DNA from: Chryseobacterium arthrosphaerae
GTDB taxonomy: Bacteria; Bacteroidota; Bacteroidia; Flavobacteriales; Weeksellaceae
Reading direction: 5' to 3'
Assembly: GCF_001684965.1 (NCBI RefSeq)
Contig: NZ_MAYG01000023.1
Location: forward strand, 124,001 to 188,000
DNA: 64,000 nt
In this document: positions 1 through 6,050 of the stretch, in pieces
How the letters are laid out: each line of letters starts with the position of its first letter
How positions within the stretch are numbered: position 1 is the stretch's first letter
The notes under the pieces: model-generated
Told to the model about the DNA's origin: nothing
Database searches by the model: none
The model's input: the letters and a program-made list of their open reading frames with translations, nothing else
Program-made: the position numbers and the translations under genes

Positions 1-268
1 CAAAAATAAATTTACCTTTCCCGATGGAAGCGAAATCATCACAGATTCCCGGGGAATGTTGACGTTCAGGAGTAGTAATAAAAGTATTGAAGAATTTTTT
101 ATCCCCTCCACACTTGGCGGATTCCTTTCCCTGGCTACGTATACAGAATTTGGGGGATCGGAATATTATCTGCCGGAACATTCTCTGCTGAAAGTAAAAA
201 CAATGGATGAGATGTGTGACCGGTTTTTAAAAGCATTTATAGAACAGATCTTGGATTATGGAGCTTAG
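1..268 (+). CDS. C-terminal end of an unknown protein (5' end outside window)
   Basis: An open frame runs from the window edge (reading from base 2) to a TAG at 266-268, giving about 88 residues of a protein whose start lies upstream. I recognise no domain. The segment is mixed and soluble-looking, without a membrane span. It overlaps the start of the next gene by 11 bases, so the two are almost certainly translated together. Because the next gene resembles bpX6 of the MoxR-vWA-beta-propeller ternary systems, this fragment may be another component of such a cluster, but that rests on position only. Confidence 0.6.
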   Translation, partial: KNKFTFPDGSEIITDSRGMLTFRSSNKSIEEFFIPSTLGGFLSLATYTEFGGSEYYLPEHSLLKVKTMDEMCDRFLKAFIEQILDYGA

Positions 269-1949
269 AATTAAACCTTTTCCGAAAAACAATTATCCCA
301 GAAGAGGACTTTTGATCAAAGGTTCTTCCCCTTTGATATGGCTTCAGGAGATGGAAACGCTCGGGATACACCTGAGTTATGTAAAGTCGTACGCGATCCC
401 GGCAGACAGCCCGAATGTGTTGTATGGATGTTTTCTCGTTTTTACGGAGCATACACCCCAGGAAATCGGCCGTAATGCTTACTTTCAATGTGTAGATGAC
501 CGGTTATTCATTCCTGAAAACACCACATTCTACCCAAAAATCAATCCTGAGGACTGGCAGCAGCTGGATTCCCGTTTTATCATTATGCATCCTGACTTCG
601 GGCTGGTAAAACTGTCCGAAGAAGCAGACTGGATCTCATTCATTCAGGAACCCGGAAAAATAGAAGAAAATATCAGAAGACCATTGAAGGGTGTTACAAT
701 TCCTCAGAAAATAGAAAGCTACACCGTTGAAATGGATGATGAAAAAGTACTGGAAACATTACAATCCAAACCAACTGAAGAAGAATGGATGAGCAATCTT
801 CCGTTTGACCTGAAAAAGGTGATGGCCGGTAATAAAAAGGAAATTGAAAAATATCTCGCATACATTGAAAAATATCCTGAAAGAGCCATAGAGCTGGGAG
901 TACCTTTAGACATTATGGGAACTTCCAGAGGGGATGGCTTTGCAAAATTCACATGGCTGGAAGGGTTGTTTGGAAATTCAGGCGGTAAGCCGGAGAGCCC
1001 GGGTACCAGAAACTTTCGGAGGATATTCTGGGCAATTATTGTTGTGGCAATTGTTTTAAGAATAGCATTACCATCGGATAAAAATAAATCGGAGCAGAAC
1101 GAAATCGTTTCTTCAGGAAAGATTGTCACTGATGCTGTAAAAGCACCTGCAGATATGCTGGCATTCCAGTCCGGGATCTCTGAAATTGATCAGAAGATCG
1201 ACTCTATGTATCATCAGAAAAGAAAAGGGCTGTCGAAAGAACTGATCAATGCCGGAATCATTGAATCCAAAACCAAAGAAGCCAAAGAAAATTATAAAAA
1301 AGCCGGCGGAAGAGAGGTAGGAGAAATTGGAAAAGACGTCGAAAAGCTTGTGAACCATGAAAAAAAGAGCAGGGATTCTTTAAAAATAATTTATACAAAA
1401 AAGATCAGGAAACATATTGAGCAGAAAACAGAAAAGCTGAAACGTAAAATATCAGATTCCCTGAAACAGTTTACTAAGGGGAAACCTGTAAACGGAGAGG
1501 TTGTAGGATATCTTGTAAAGAAAAGACAGGTACTGATGGCAGATTCATTGGGAAGACTGTACGGTACCATAGATATTGCAGATCCTTCTTCGGCATCCAT
1601 TGATCAGTCTAAAGTAAAAACTATCGGTACAGAAGGCACTCCGCTGGAAACAAAGGCTCCTGTATCAGATATTCTCTATATGGTTATATTGATGATAGCC
1701 GGTGTCGGACTGTATTCTTTCTTATTTAAAAATAAATCGCTGAATCTGGGTGGTGACAATGTTCCTGCCTGGGTAAAGATCCTTTTGATAGCAATACTTG
1801 TGGCCATGTTGGTGTATCTGTTTTATCCGTTGGTGAAAATGTTCGGCTACAACTGGTTTGTATGGGTGCTGGTCATTTGTGTGATGCTGCTTCTCTACCG
1901 CCTTTTCAGAGAAGATAAAACCATTTTAAATTCCGAAGATGATGAATAA
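258..1949 (+). CDS. bpX6-like multi-pass membrane protein of a MoxR-vWA-beta-propeller type cluster
   Basis: The protein has 563 residues. Residues 1-130 form a compact soluble domain resembling the bpX6 domain of MoxR-vWA-beta-propeller ternary systems; this is recognition by eye. Hydrophobic segments lie near residues 254-272, 471-490, 503-526 and 533-551. A highly charged lysine/glutamate-rich region, probably coiled coil (about 290-430), sits between the first and second spans. The N-terminal domain and coil would therefore lie on opposite sides of, or be tethered at, the inner membrane. The start ATG overlaps the upstream gene and the stop overlaps the downstream gene by 11 bases, so this is a translationally coupled operon. 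The ATPase and vWA partners expected for such systems would be left of the window. Function is unknown. Confidence 0.6.
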   Translation: MELRIKPFPKNNYPRRGLLIKGSSPLIWLQEMETLGIHLSYVKSYAIPADSPNVLYGCFLVFTEHTPQEIGRNAYFQCVDDRLFIPENTTFYPKINPEDWQQLDSRFIIMHPDFGLVKLSEEADWISFIQEPGKIEENIRRPLKGVTIPQKIESYTVEMDDEKVLETLQSKPTEEEWMSNLPFDLKKVMAGNKKEIEKYLAYIEKYPERAIELGVPLDIMGTSRGDGFAKFTWLEGLFGNSGGKPESPGTRNFRRIFWAIIVVAIVLRIALPSDKNKSEQNEIVSSGKIVTDAVKAPADMLAFQSGISEIDQKIDSMYHQKRKGLSKELINAGIIESKTKEAKENYKKAGGREVGEIGKDVEKLVNHEKKSRDSLKIIYTKKIRKHIEQKTEKLKRKISDSLKQFTKGKPVNGEVVGYLVKKRQVLMADSLGRLYGTIDIADPSSASIDQSKVKTIGTEGTPLETKAPVSDILYMVILMIAGVGLYSFLFKNKSLNLGGDNVPAWVKILLIAILVAMLVYLFYPLVKMFGYNWFVWVLVICVMLLLYRLFREDKTILNSEDDE

Positions 1950-2961
1950 GCAGAAATTTATAGATAAGTTTATGGCAGCCTTTGTGCTGCTGGCTATGTT
2001 TAAGATCATCGGAATCGCAGCCCAGCTGTTCCATGAAAGCTTCTGGAGCGTTATCGGGACATTGGTGATCTTTCTTGTGGTAGCCTTTATCATCCTTCTC
2101 GTCATCACTTCTTTAAAAGATAAAGAACGCAATGAACGCAGGGCAGGAAAAAGAGGGGCCGGCGGCGGGAGCTTCTATCTGGAAAATTCCCTTTTCGACA
2201 AAATCCGGAGTAAATATGAGGAACTTGCCGGGAAATATATTGCTGAAAAAGACTATAAAAAAGCAGCCCAGGTCTATATGAATCTTCTTCAGGATCATTA
2301 CAGAGGCGCCAAAACCCTGGAAGACGGCGGATTTTATAATGAAGCCGCAGCAGTGTATCTTAAGAAATTAAAAAATAAGTCGAACGCTGCAGCCTGCTAC
2401 GAAAAAGCGAAACAGTACAAAAAAGCCATTGATCTTTATAAGGAAATGCAGCAGAAAGAAAAAGTGGGGGATCTCTATAAAGAAATTAACGATCTTAAAA
2501 ATGCTCACACTTATTATCAGATGGTTGCCGATGATTATATCTCCAGTCATCAGATGGTAAAAGCGTCCCTTATCTATCGTAAAAAGATGGAAAACACGGA
2601 TGAAGCCCAGAAAATATTACTGAAAGGCTGGAATGAAGACAAAGATCCGTTCAACTGTCTGAATAATTATTTTGCCAATATTTTTGATGTGAAAAAACTG
2701 GATACAGAAATCAGGGACTTGTATGAGAAAACACCTGCTCACAAAAAGATCATCTACCTTGATGCAATGAAATATGAATTTAAAAAAGACCCGGCATTAC
2801 AGATGACAACCAGAAATATTGCATATCAGATTATTTCCGAAAAAGTGGAGACCCGCTCAGAGATTGTGAATGAACTGAAATACTTTAATCCGGATGATGA
2901 GGTGATCCTGAAAGATATTTCACGGTTTAAAACGGGGAGGAATAAGATGTTTAGGAATTGA
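1939..2961 (+). CDS. membrane-anchored TPR-like repeat protein
   Basis: The protein has 340 residues. Two hydrophobic segments near the N terminus (about residues 9-30 and 35-57) are followed by a basic linker, then an alpha-helical repeat region (about 85-230). That region has repeated Y-K-K-A-A/I and A-A-x-x-Y patterns typical of tetratricopeptide-like solenoids. It probably works as a membrane-tethered scaffold on the cytoplasmic side for the bpX6-like protein encoded just upstream, with which it overlaps by 11 bases. The ATG-ATG start (1939 or 1942) is ambiguous. Family assignment is structural only and no catalytic motif is visible. Confidence 0.7.
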   Translation: MMNKQKFIDKFMAAFVLLAMFKIIGIAAQLFHESFWSVIGTLVIFLVVAFIILLVITSLKDKERNERRAGKRGAGGGSFYLENSLFDKIRSKYEELAGKYIAEKDYKKAAQVYMNLLQDHYRGAKTLEDGGFYNEAAAVYLKKLKNKSNAAACYEKAKQYKKAIDLYKEMQQKEKVGDLYKEINDLKNAHTYYQMVADDYISSHQMVKASLIYRKKMENTDEAQKILLKGWNEDKDPFNCLNNYFANIFDVKKLDTEIRDLYEKTPAHKKIIYLDAMKYEFKKDPALQMTTRNIAYQIISEKVETRSEIVNELKYFNPDDEVILKDISRFKTGRNKMFRN

Positions 2962-2995
2962 AGGTAAAAGATCTTATTGCATGATTGGATCAGTA

Positions 2996-3060
2996 GAGGC
3001 GGGCTTTAGCCCGGCTAAATTAAAATAAACCAAAATTCCATCGGTTTTAGCCAAAATTCA
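2996..3060 (+). repeat. interspersed palindromic repeat, copy 1 (GGGCTTTAGCCC type)
   Basis: The core GGGCTTTAGCCCG is a perfect inverted repeat. It is followed about 30 bases later by a second element, CGGTTTTAGCC. The same layout occurs at 25701-25760 and 50030-50090, each time between genes and close to a stop codon. This is probably a REP-like family of the host genome. Confidence 0.6.
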
Positions 3061-3150
3061 GATTATCAAATACTCGTACAAAGGCCATTATCAGACTCTG
3101 TTCTATTACTCTGCTTTAGAAAAATTATAAAATAATATCAAAAAGATTTA

Positions 3151-3157
3151 TCTTTGC
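3151..3157 (+). promoter_or_regulatory. Bacteroidota -7 promoter element for the 42-aa ORF
   Basis: TATCTTTG, a match to the TAnnTTTG consensus, lies about 12-20 bases before the ATG of the small ORF at 3169. No convincing -33 element was assigned. Confidence 0.5.
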
Positions 3158-3168
3158 CCCAGAAAATT

Positions 3169-3297
3169 ATGACAATACAAAGAGCACATATCAATGCAGA
3201 ACTATTCGAAAGTCCTTCTAATAAAGGATTATTCGGATATGATGGGGTGATATGGAATGAGGCGAAATGTGCTGACTTTGGAAATTATTTACTGTAA
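3169..3297 (+). CDS. small unknown protein (42 aa) with its own promoter and terminator
   Basis: An ATG-to-TAA frame of 42 codons is preceded by a TATCTTTG promoter element and followed 33 bases later by a strong intrinsic terminator. It is therefore a self-contained transcription unit, which supports it being real despite its size. It contains the tripeptide ELF near residue 11, then GLFGYDG and one cysteine. The next small ORF (3685-3810) has a similar arrangement: ELF, then GL, then an isoleucine, glutamate and cysteine. The two may be distant relatives. No function can be assigned. It could also be an RNA gene whose ORF is incidental. Confidence 0.4.
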   Translation: MTIQRAHINAELFESPSNKGLFGYDGVIWNEAKCADFGNYLL

Positions 3298-3330
3298 ACT
3301 CGTAAAAATTTAATCAAAATATAGCAGAAA

Positions 3331-3358
3331 CGCCTCGATTTTTCGAGGCGTTTTTTGT
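3331..3358 (+). terminator. intrinsic terminator
   Basis: A perfect 8-bp stem CGCCTCGA/TCGAGGCG with a TTTT loop is followed by TTTTTTGTTTTTT. It ends the transcript of the 42-aa ORF. Confidence 0.85.
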
Positions 3359-3606
3359 TTTTTAGGTCAGAAATTATTTAGAATGAAAAAAAATAACCAT
3401 AAACATGAAAATTTTTTAAATCAAAATGAACAATTAATAAGCAAATAAAGAGTGATAAGTAACCCAGTGAGAGACAGTCATTTAGGTATTTAAGGAATCC
3501 GCAAAGTATTGCGGACAGAATTTTCTTATGCTTAAAATTTAATTTAATTAATTGATTTTCAGATAGTTGAATTGAAAATTTATTTGCGAGTTAAAAAAAA
3601 TCATAT
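3359..3606. other. AT-rich spacer
   Basis: I see no gene in this stretch. It leads to a promoter-like TTACTTTG at 3607-3614, with a TTTGCG about 24 bases upstream that could be the -33 element. Confidence 0.5.
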
Positions 3607-3614
3607 TTACTTTG
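3607..3614 (+). promoter_or_regulatory. promoter -7-like element before the 41-aa ORF and RNA array
   Basis: TTACTTTGCA is close to TAnnTTTG. The identical decamer occurs at the Ro60 promoter (25874). It is the only promoter-like element found before the small ORF at 3685 and the tRNA-like array. Confidence 0.45.
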
Positions 3615-3684
3615 CAACCGAAAATTGAAAGCAACAGGTTTTCAGGATTCAATTAAAAATAATTTAGAAACAAACAAAAATAAA

Positions 3685-3810
3685 ATGAAACAGTTACACA
3701 ACATATTCAATCTACATTCAGAACTATTCGGCCAGGAGCCGGCAGGAGGATTGTGTATTCTTGGAAGTGAAATTGTGGATGAAAGGTGCTTATATACGTG
3801 GGTCAGCTAA
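3685..3810 (+). CDS. small unknown protein (41 aa) preceding the RNA array
   Basis: The chosen start is the ATG at 3685, behind an A-rich leader, rather than an in-frame TTG at 3625. The stop is at 3808-3810, and a strong terminator follows within 26 bases. The peptide carries ELF near residue 14, two adjacent glycines, and a C-terminal part with I-V-D-E-R-C. The ELF/GL/E-C pattern resembles the 42-aa ORF at 3169. It lies in a defined promoter-ORF-terminator unit immediately before the tRNA-like array, which argues for a real product, but no function is recognisable. Confidence 0.4.
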   Translation: MKQLHNIFNLHSELFGQEPAGGLCILGSEIVDERCLYTWVS

Positions 3811-3835
3811 TGATCTCTTACGTAAAAATAATATA

Positions 3836-3866
3836 AAGCGCCTCCCGAAAAGAGGCGCTTTTTTTA
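3836..3866 (+). terminator. intrinsic terminator
   Basis: A 9-bp stem AAGCGCCTC/GAGGCGCTT with a 7-base loop is followed by TTTTTTT. It separates the 41-aa ORF from the tRNA-like array that starts two bases later, so the array needs read-through or its own promoter. Confidence 0.85.
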
Positions 3867-3867
3867 T

Positions 3868-3940
3868 GGTTTCTTTAGCTTATTTGGTAAAGCGCCGGTC
3901 TGTGGAACCGGAGAACAGGGTTCGATCCCCGGAGATACCC
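3868..3940 (+). tRNA. tRNA-His(GTG)-like gene
   Basis: The acceptor GGTTTCT/AGATACC has one T-T mismatch. A D arm is present. The anticodon stem CCGGT/ACCGG has loop CTGTGGA (anticodon GTG). The T arm CAGGG-TTCGATC-CCCGG has one mismatch. The acceptor is unlike usual bacterial tRNA-His and CCA is not encoded. Confidence 0.65.
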
Positions 3941-3949
3941 AAAATATAC

Positions 3950-4023
3950 AATCTCATAGCTCAATTGGTTAGAGCATCGACCTGATACGTCGAAGGTTGA
4001 AGGTTCGAGTCCTTCTGGGATTA
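3950..4023 (+). tRNA. tRNA-Ile(GAT)-like gene, copy 1
   Basis: Full cloverleaf: acceptor AATCTCA/TGGGATT, D stem GCTC/GAGC, anticodon stem TCGAC/GTCGA with loop CTGATAC, and T arm GAAGG-TTCGAGT-CCTTC. It starts with A1 and has an A/U-rich acceptor, unusual for a translating tRNA. It shares the acceptor stem with the next element. Confidence 0.7.
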
Positions 4024-4030
4024 CAGATAC

Positions 4031-4104
4031 AATCTCATAGCTCAAATGGTTAGAGCACCGGTCTTTTAAACCGGGGGTTGAAAGTTCAAATCTTTCTGGG
4101 ATTA
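4031..4104 (+). tRNA. tRNA-Lys(TTT)-like gene
   Basis: Full cloverleaf with the same AATCTCA/TGGGATT acceptor as the Ile-like gene before it. The anticodon stem is CCGGT/ACCGG with loop CTTTTAA, and the T arm is GAAAG-TTCAAAT-CTTTC. UUU-lysine is a classic target of anticodon nucleases. Confidence 0.7.
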
Positions 4105-4108
4105 CAAA

Positions 4109-4165
4109 GGTTCATGGTATGTTTCCGATCCGGCTGTCTCCCGGAGAAGAAGCAGAAATGAACCT
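4109..4165 (+). tRNA. truncated tRNA-Asp(GTC)-like RNA, no T arm
   Basis: A perfect 7-bp acceptor GGTTCAT/ATGAACC encloses an anticodon arm TCCGG/CCGGA with loop CTGTCTC (GTC). No TTC-containing T arm and no proper D arm are present, so the whole element is only about 57 bases. It cannot be an ordinary translating tRNA. It may be a mimic or a decayed gene. Confidence 0.45.
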
Positions 4166-4170
4166 CAGAA

Positions 4171-4242
4171 CTGGAAAGATAACGGTGGTTGTTTACCTGC
4201 CTTGGACGCAGGAGGTCGCAAGTTCGAATCTTGCTTTCCAGA
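4171..4242 (+). tRNA. tRNA-Pro(TGG)-like gene
   Basis: Acceptor CTGGAAA/TTTCCAG is perfect. The anticodon stem CCTGC/GCAGG has loop CTTGGAC (TGG), and the T arm is GCAAG-TTCGAAT-CTTGC. The D arm is aberrant: a TAAC/GTTG stem with a 4-base loop. Confidence 0.6.
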
Positions 4243-4248
4243 CTATTG

Positions 4249-4320
4249 GTTCCATTAGCATAGTGGTAAGTGCATCCGGCTTTCTACCGGACGACAAGGG
4301 TTCGACTCCCTTATGGAATA
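4249..4320 (+). tRNA. tRNA-Glu(TTC)-like gene, copy 1
   Basis: Acceptor GTTCCAT/ATGGAAT, anticodon stem TCCGG/CCGGA with loop CTTTCTA, T arm AAGGG-TTCGACT-CCCTT. Position 37 would be a pyrimidine (T), which is almost never seen in translating tRNAs. Confidence 0.6.
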
Positions 4321-4325
4321 CAGAA

Positions 4326-4399
4326 GGTTTCGTAGCTCAATTGGTTAGGGCATCGACCTGATACGTCGAAGGTTGAAGGTTCGAGTCCTTCCGAAACTA
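4326..4399 (+). tRNA. tRNA-Ile(GAT)-like gene, copy 2
   Basis: Acceptor GGTTTCG/CGAAACT (first pair G-T). D arm, anticodon arm (loop CTGATAC), variable loop and T arm are nearly identical to the first Ile-like gene at 3950, but the acceptor stem is completely different. Confidence 0.7.
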
Positions 4400-4404
4400 C
4401 AGAT

Positions 4405-4476
4405 GATTTTGTAGCTCAATGGCAGAGCACCGGTCTGTTAAACCGGAAGTTGAAAGTTCGAGTCTTTCCAAAATCG
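4405..4476 (+). tRNA. tRNA-Asn(GTT)-like gene
   Basis: Perfect acceptor GATTTTG/CAAAATC, anticodon stem CCGGT/ACCGG with loop CTGTTAA, T arm GAAAG-TTCGAGT-CTTTC. CCA is not encoded. Confidence 0.7.
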
Positions 4477-4514
4477 CAACTAGTTAAATGTTAATTGTTT
4501 CAGAAGAAAAAAGT

Positions 4515-4580
4515 GAAAGTTTGTCGGGAGCAGAAGATCTTTACGCCAAACACGAAAAATACAGACAGGCTTTCCTTTTC
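4515..4580 (+). ncRNA. R-family stem-loop RNA, copy R1
   Basis: Terminal stem GAAAGTTTGTC/GACAGGCTTTC (11 bp with two G-T pairs) encloses the conserved core AGCAGAAGATCTTTACG next to the 5' strand. A T-rich stretch follows. Confidence 0.6.
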
Positions 4581-4637
4581 TCAAACATCACAGTTAGAAT
4601 TTAAATAGGCATATCATTTATAAAATTTTAGGTAAAA

Positions 4638-4698
4638 ATAAAGTTTGTTGAGCGCAGAAGTTCTTATATCAACAATTTTAGACAGACTTTGTTTTTTT
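4638..4698 (+). ncRNA. R-family stem-loop RNA, copy R2
   Basis: Terminal stem AAAGTTTGTT/GACAGACTTT with G-T pairs. Core GCGCAGAAGTTCTTA, one base changed from the consensus. It is followed by a run of eight T, as in an intrinsic terminator. Confidence 0.6.
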
Positions 4699-4703
4699 TA
4701 TCT

Positions 4704-4784
4704 GATGGTTCGCCGAAGTGGAAGAGTCGGGGCGGTCTGCAAAACCGTTGTGTAAACTGAGTGGGTTTGAATCCCATAACCATC
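4704..4784 (+). tRNA. tRNA-Cys(GCA)-like gene
   Basis: Perfect acceptor GATGGTT/AACCATC, anticodon stem CGGT/ACCG with loop CTGCAAA, T arm GTGGG-TTTGAAT-CCCAT. The T loop begins TTTG rather than TTCG, and the variable region is long. Confidence 0.6.
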
Positions 4785-4851
4785 TCAATAAAAGAGATCA
4801 GATATCAGGAAGAAAAATATCACTCTTATGAAATATCCTTTATTAATAAAA

Positions 4852-4918
4852 GAAAAAGGCTGTCGAGCGCAGACGATCTTTAGCCAAACATTCAATACAG
4901 ACAGGCCTTTTCTTTTTT
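4852..4918 (+). ncRNA. R-family stem-loop RNA, copy R3
   Basis: Stem AAAAGG-CTGTC/GACAG-G-CCTTTT with a one-base bulge on the 3' side. Core GCGCAGACGATCTTTAG. Followed by a T-rich tail. Confidence 0.6.
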
Positions 4919-4935
4919 TAGCAGGAATTTAATCC

Positions 4936-5063
4936 GGAAGTACGCCGAAGTTGGGGCAGACTGACATGAGGAACGAATTGAACGATTCCTTTGAAAAATG
5001 AAAATAAGCAGAGTTAAAATCTGTTGCTTCATTGCTGAGTAGGTTCGAATCCTACTACTTCCA
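4936..5063 (+). tRNA. tRNA-Leu(TAA)-like gene with a ~50-base insertion
   Basis: Acceptor GGAAGTA/TACTTCC is perfect. The T arm is GTAGG-TTCGAAT-CCTAC. The anticodon stem GCAGA/TCTGT has loop GTTAAAA (TAA) and is followed by a long class II-type variable region. Between the D-arm-like part and the anticodon arm lie about 50 extra bases that can form a GGAACG/CGATTCC hairpin. No family of introns at this position is known to me. Confidence 0.5.
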
Positions 5064-5066
5064 CAC

Positions 5067-5139
5067 ACCGCTGATAATGTAACGGCAGCATGCAGGAAAT
5101 ATACTCTTGTTGTTCAGGTTCGATTCCTGGTCAGTAGGT
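5067..5139 (+). tRNA. degenerate tRNA-like RNA, anticodon unclear
   Basis: The T arm TTCAGG-TTCGATT-CCTGG and a D-arm-like GTAACGGCAGC are recognisable. The acceptor pairs only as ACC/GGT plus CTG/CAG around an internal loop. The anticodon arm (CAGGA/TCTTG) has a loop without the universal T33. It is either decayed or a mimic. Confidence 0.35.
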
Positions 5140-5144
5140 TTTAA

Positions 5145-5218
5145 TGCTCTATTCGTCTAACGGTAAGGACGCCTGCCTTTCGAGCAGAAAACAAGGGTTC
5201 GATTCCCTTATAGAGTAC
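5145..5218 (+). tRNA. tRNA-Glu(TTC)-like gene, copy 2
   Basis: Acceptor TGCTCTA/TAGAGTA, D arm with AACGGTA, anticodon stem CTGC/GCAG with loop CTTTCGA, T arm AAGGG-TTCGATT-CCCTT. It differs from the first Glu-like gene in every stem except the T arm. Confidence 0.65.
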
Positions 5219-5223
5219 TCAAT

Positions 5224-5305
5224 GTGAATGAACTGGTCAATACTTAATTGACAATAATACCATGAAAGTTCAAATTTGAAAAATAATTGGCCGGTTTTCA
5301 TTCAC
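5224..5305 (+). ncRNA. long closed hairpin RNA between tRNA-Glu-like gene and R4
   Basis: GTGAATGAA-CTGGTC pairs with GGCCGG-TT-TTCATTCAC: 15 base pairs with a 2-base bulge, enclosing about 50 AT-rich bases. The size and closed-stem plan are like the R family, but it lacks the conserved core. Confidence 0.4.
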
Positions 5306-5317
5306 AAAAAATAAGAA

Positions 5318-5382
5318 AAGAAAAGGCCTGTCCGGCGCAGAAGATCTTTAGTTAATAAAAACAGAGACAGCCTTTTATTTTC
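5318..5382 (+). ncRNA. R-family stem-loop RNA, copy R4
   Basis: Stem AAAAGG-C-CTGTC/GACAG-CCTTTT with a bulged C on the 5' side, mirroring R3 where the extra base is on the 3' side. Core GGCGCAGAAGATCTTTAG. Confidence 0.65.
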
Positions 5383-5436
5383 TTAAAACAAAAAAGTAAT
5401 GATGATTAATGATCACTTATACACAATTTAGGAAAA

Positions 5437-5513
5437 GAGAAAGATTGGTCAGGCGCAGAAGATCTTTACAAATAATAGCAGGCATAGTTTATAAATATAG
5501 ACAGAGCTTTCTC
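5437..5513 (+). ncRNA. R-family stem-loop RNA, copy R5
   Basis: Outer stem GAGAAAG/CTTTCTC plus inner GTC/GAC. Core GGCGCAGAAGATCTTTAC. It has the longest interior of the family and shares the outer-stem/inner-GTC layout of R4. Confidence 0.6.
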
Positions 5514-5608
5514 AAACCTGAAATATAAGCAGTCAGTAACTATGATAAACACATCGTTATCATATGACTTATTACCCATTACTCATTACTCATTACTTAT
5601 AAAAAACT

Positions 5609-5684
5609 GCGGGAATGGTGGAATGGCAGACACTCTTGACTTAGGATCAAGCTTTTGGGGGTTCGAATCCCTCTTCCCGTACCA
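5609..5684 (+). tRNA. tRNA-Leu(TAG)-like gene with encoded CCA
   Basis: Acceptor GCGGGAA/TTCCCGT, anticodon stem CTTGA/TCAAG with loop CTTAGGA, T loop TTCGAAT. It ends ACCA, the only member of the array with encoded CCA. The variable region is only about seven bases, whereas leucine tRNAs normally have a long variable arm. Confidence 0.65.
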
Positions 5685-5690
5685 CGAAAG

Positions 5691-5776
5691 ATGAGCAATA
5701 TTTAATGAGCAATGAGTAATTATTGGATACCGGTAAGGTTTTTAGTATTACTCATTACAGATTACTTATTACTTAT
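5691..5776 (+). repeat. hairpin-forming direct repeat, copy 1
   Basis: The inverted arms AATGAGTAAT/ATTACTCATT lie within an about 86-base block repeated at 5863-5949. Each copy follows one of the last two tRNA-like genes. The inner loop has ACC/GGT pairing that differs between copies (ACCGG..GGT versus ACCTGACAGGT). Confidence 0.7.
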
Positions 5777-5782
5777 AACGTC

Positions 5783-5856
5783 CGGAAGAGTGGTGTAGCA
5801 GGTCTGCACGCTAGTCTGAAAAACTAGAGGTACAGGTTCGATTCCTGTCTGTTCCG
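5783..5856 (+). tRNA. tRNA-Phe(GAA)-like gene
   Basis: Anticodon stem CTAGT/ACTAG with loop CTGAAAA, T arm ACAGG-TTCGATT-CCTGT, and a D arm with TGGTGTAGCAGG. The acceptor CGGAAGA/TGTTCCG has one G-G mismatch and an extra unpaired base before it. Confidence 0.55.
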
Positions 5857-5862
5857 CTAAAC

Positions 5863-5949
5863 ATGAGCAATATTTAATGAACAATGAGTAATCATTGGAT
5901 ACCTGACAGGTTTTTTAGTATTACTCATTACCGATTACTTATTACTCAT
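5863..5949 (+). repeat. hairpin-forming direct repeat, copy 2
   Basis: Near-identical to 5691-5776, with the same AATGAGTAAT/ATTACTCATT arms and a 5-bp inner stem ACCTG/CAGGT. It fills most of the gap before the RNase H-like gene. Confidence 0.7.
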
Positions 5950-6050
5950 CATCTATATCGGCTGGAGGTTAGAAAAACAGCTCCTGGTCATTATCAACAA
6001 TCAGTATGAATTATAAACAGACATAGAATAATTTAAAACATGTAGAAAAA

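Noticed and set aside
3761..4361. Reading frames of 74 and 80 codons across the tRNA-like array
   Set aside because: Their peptides end in the phrase produced by translating tRNA D arms (A-Q-L-V-R-A-S-T), so they are artefacts of RNA genes.
3868..5856. CRISPR array or retron-type repeats
   Set aside because: Repeated parts are folded RNA genes of unequal spacing, and there is no regular repeat-spacer pattern, cas gene or reverse transcriptase in the window.
3868..5856. Prophage tRNA cluster
   Set aside because: No phage structural, integrase or replication genes flank the array, so a phage origin cannot be supported, though ancient transfer is not excluded.
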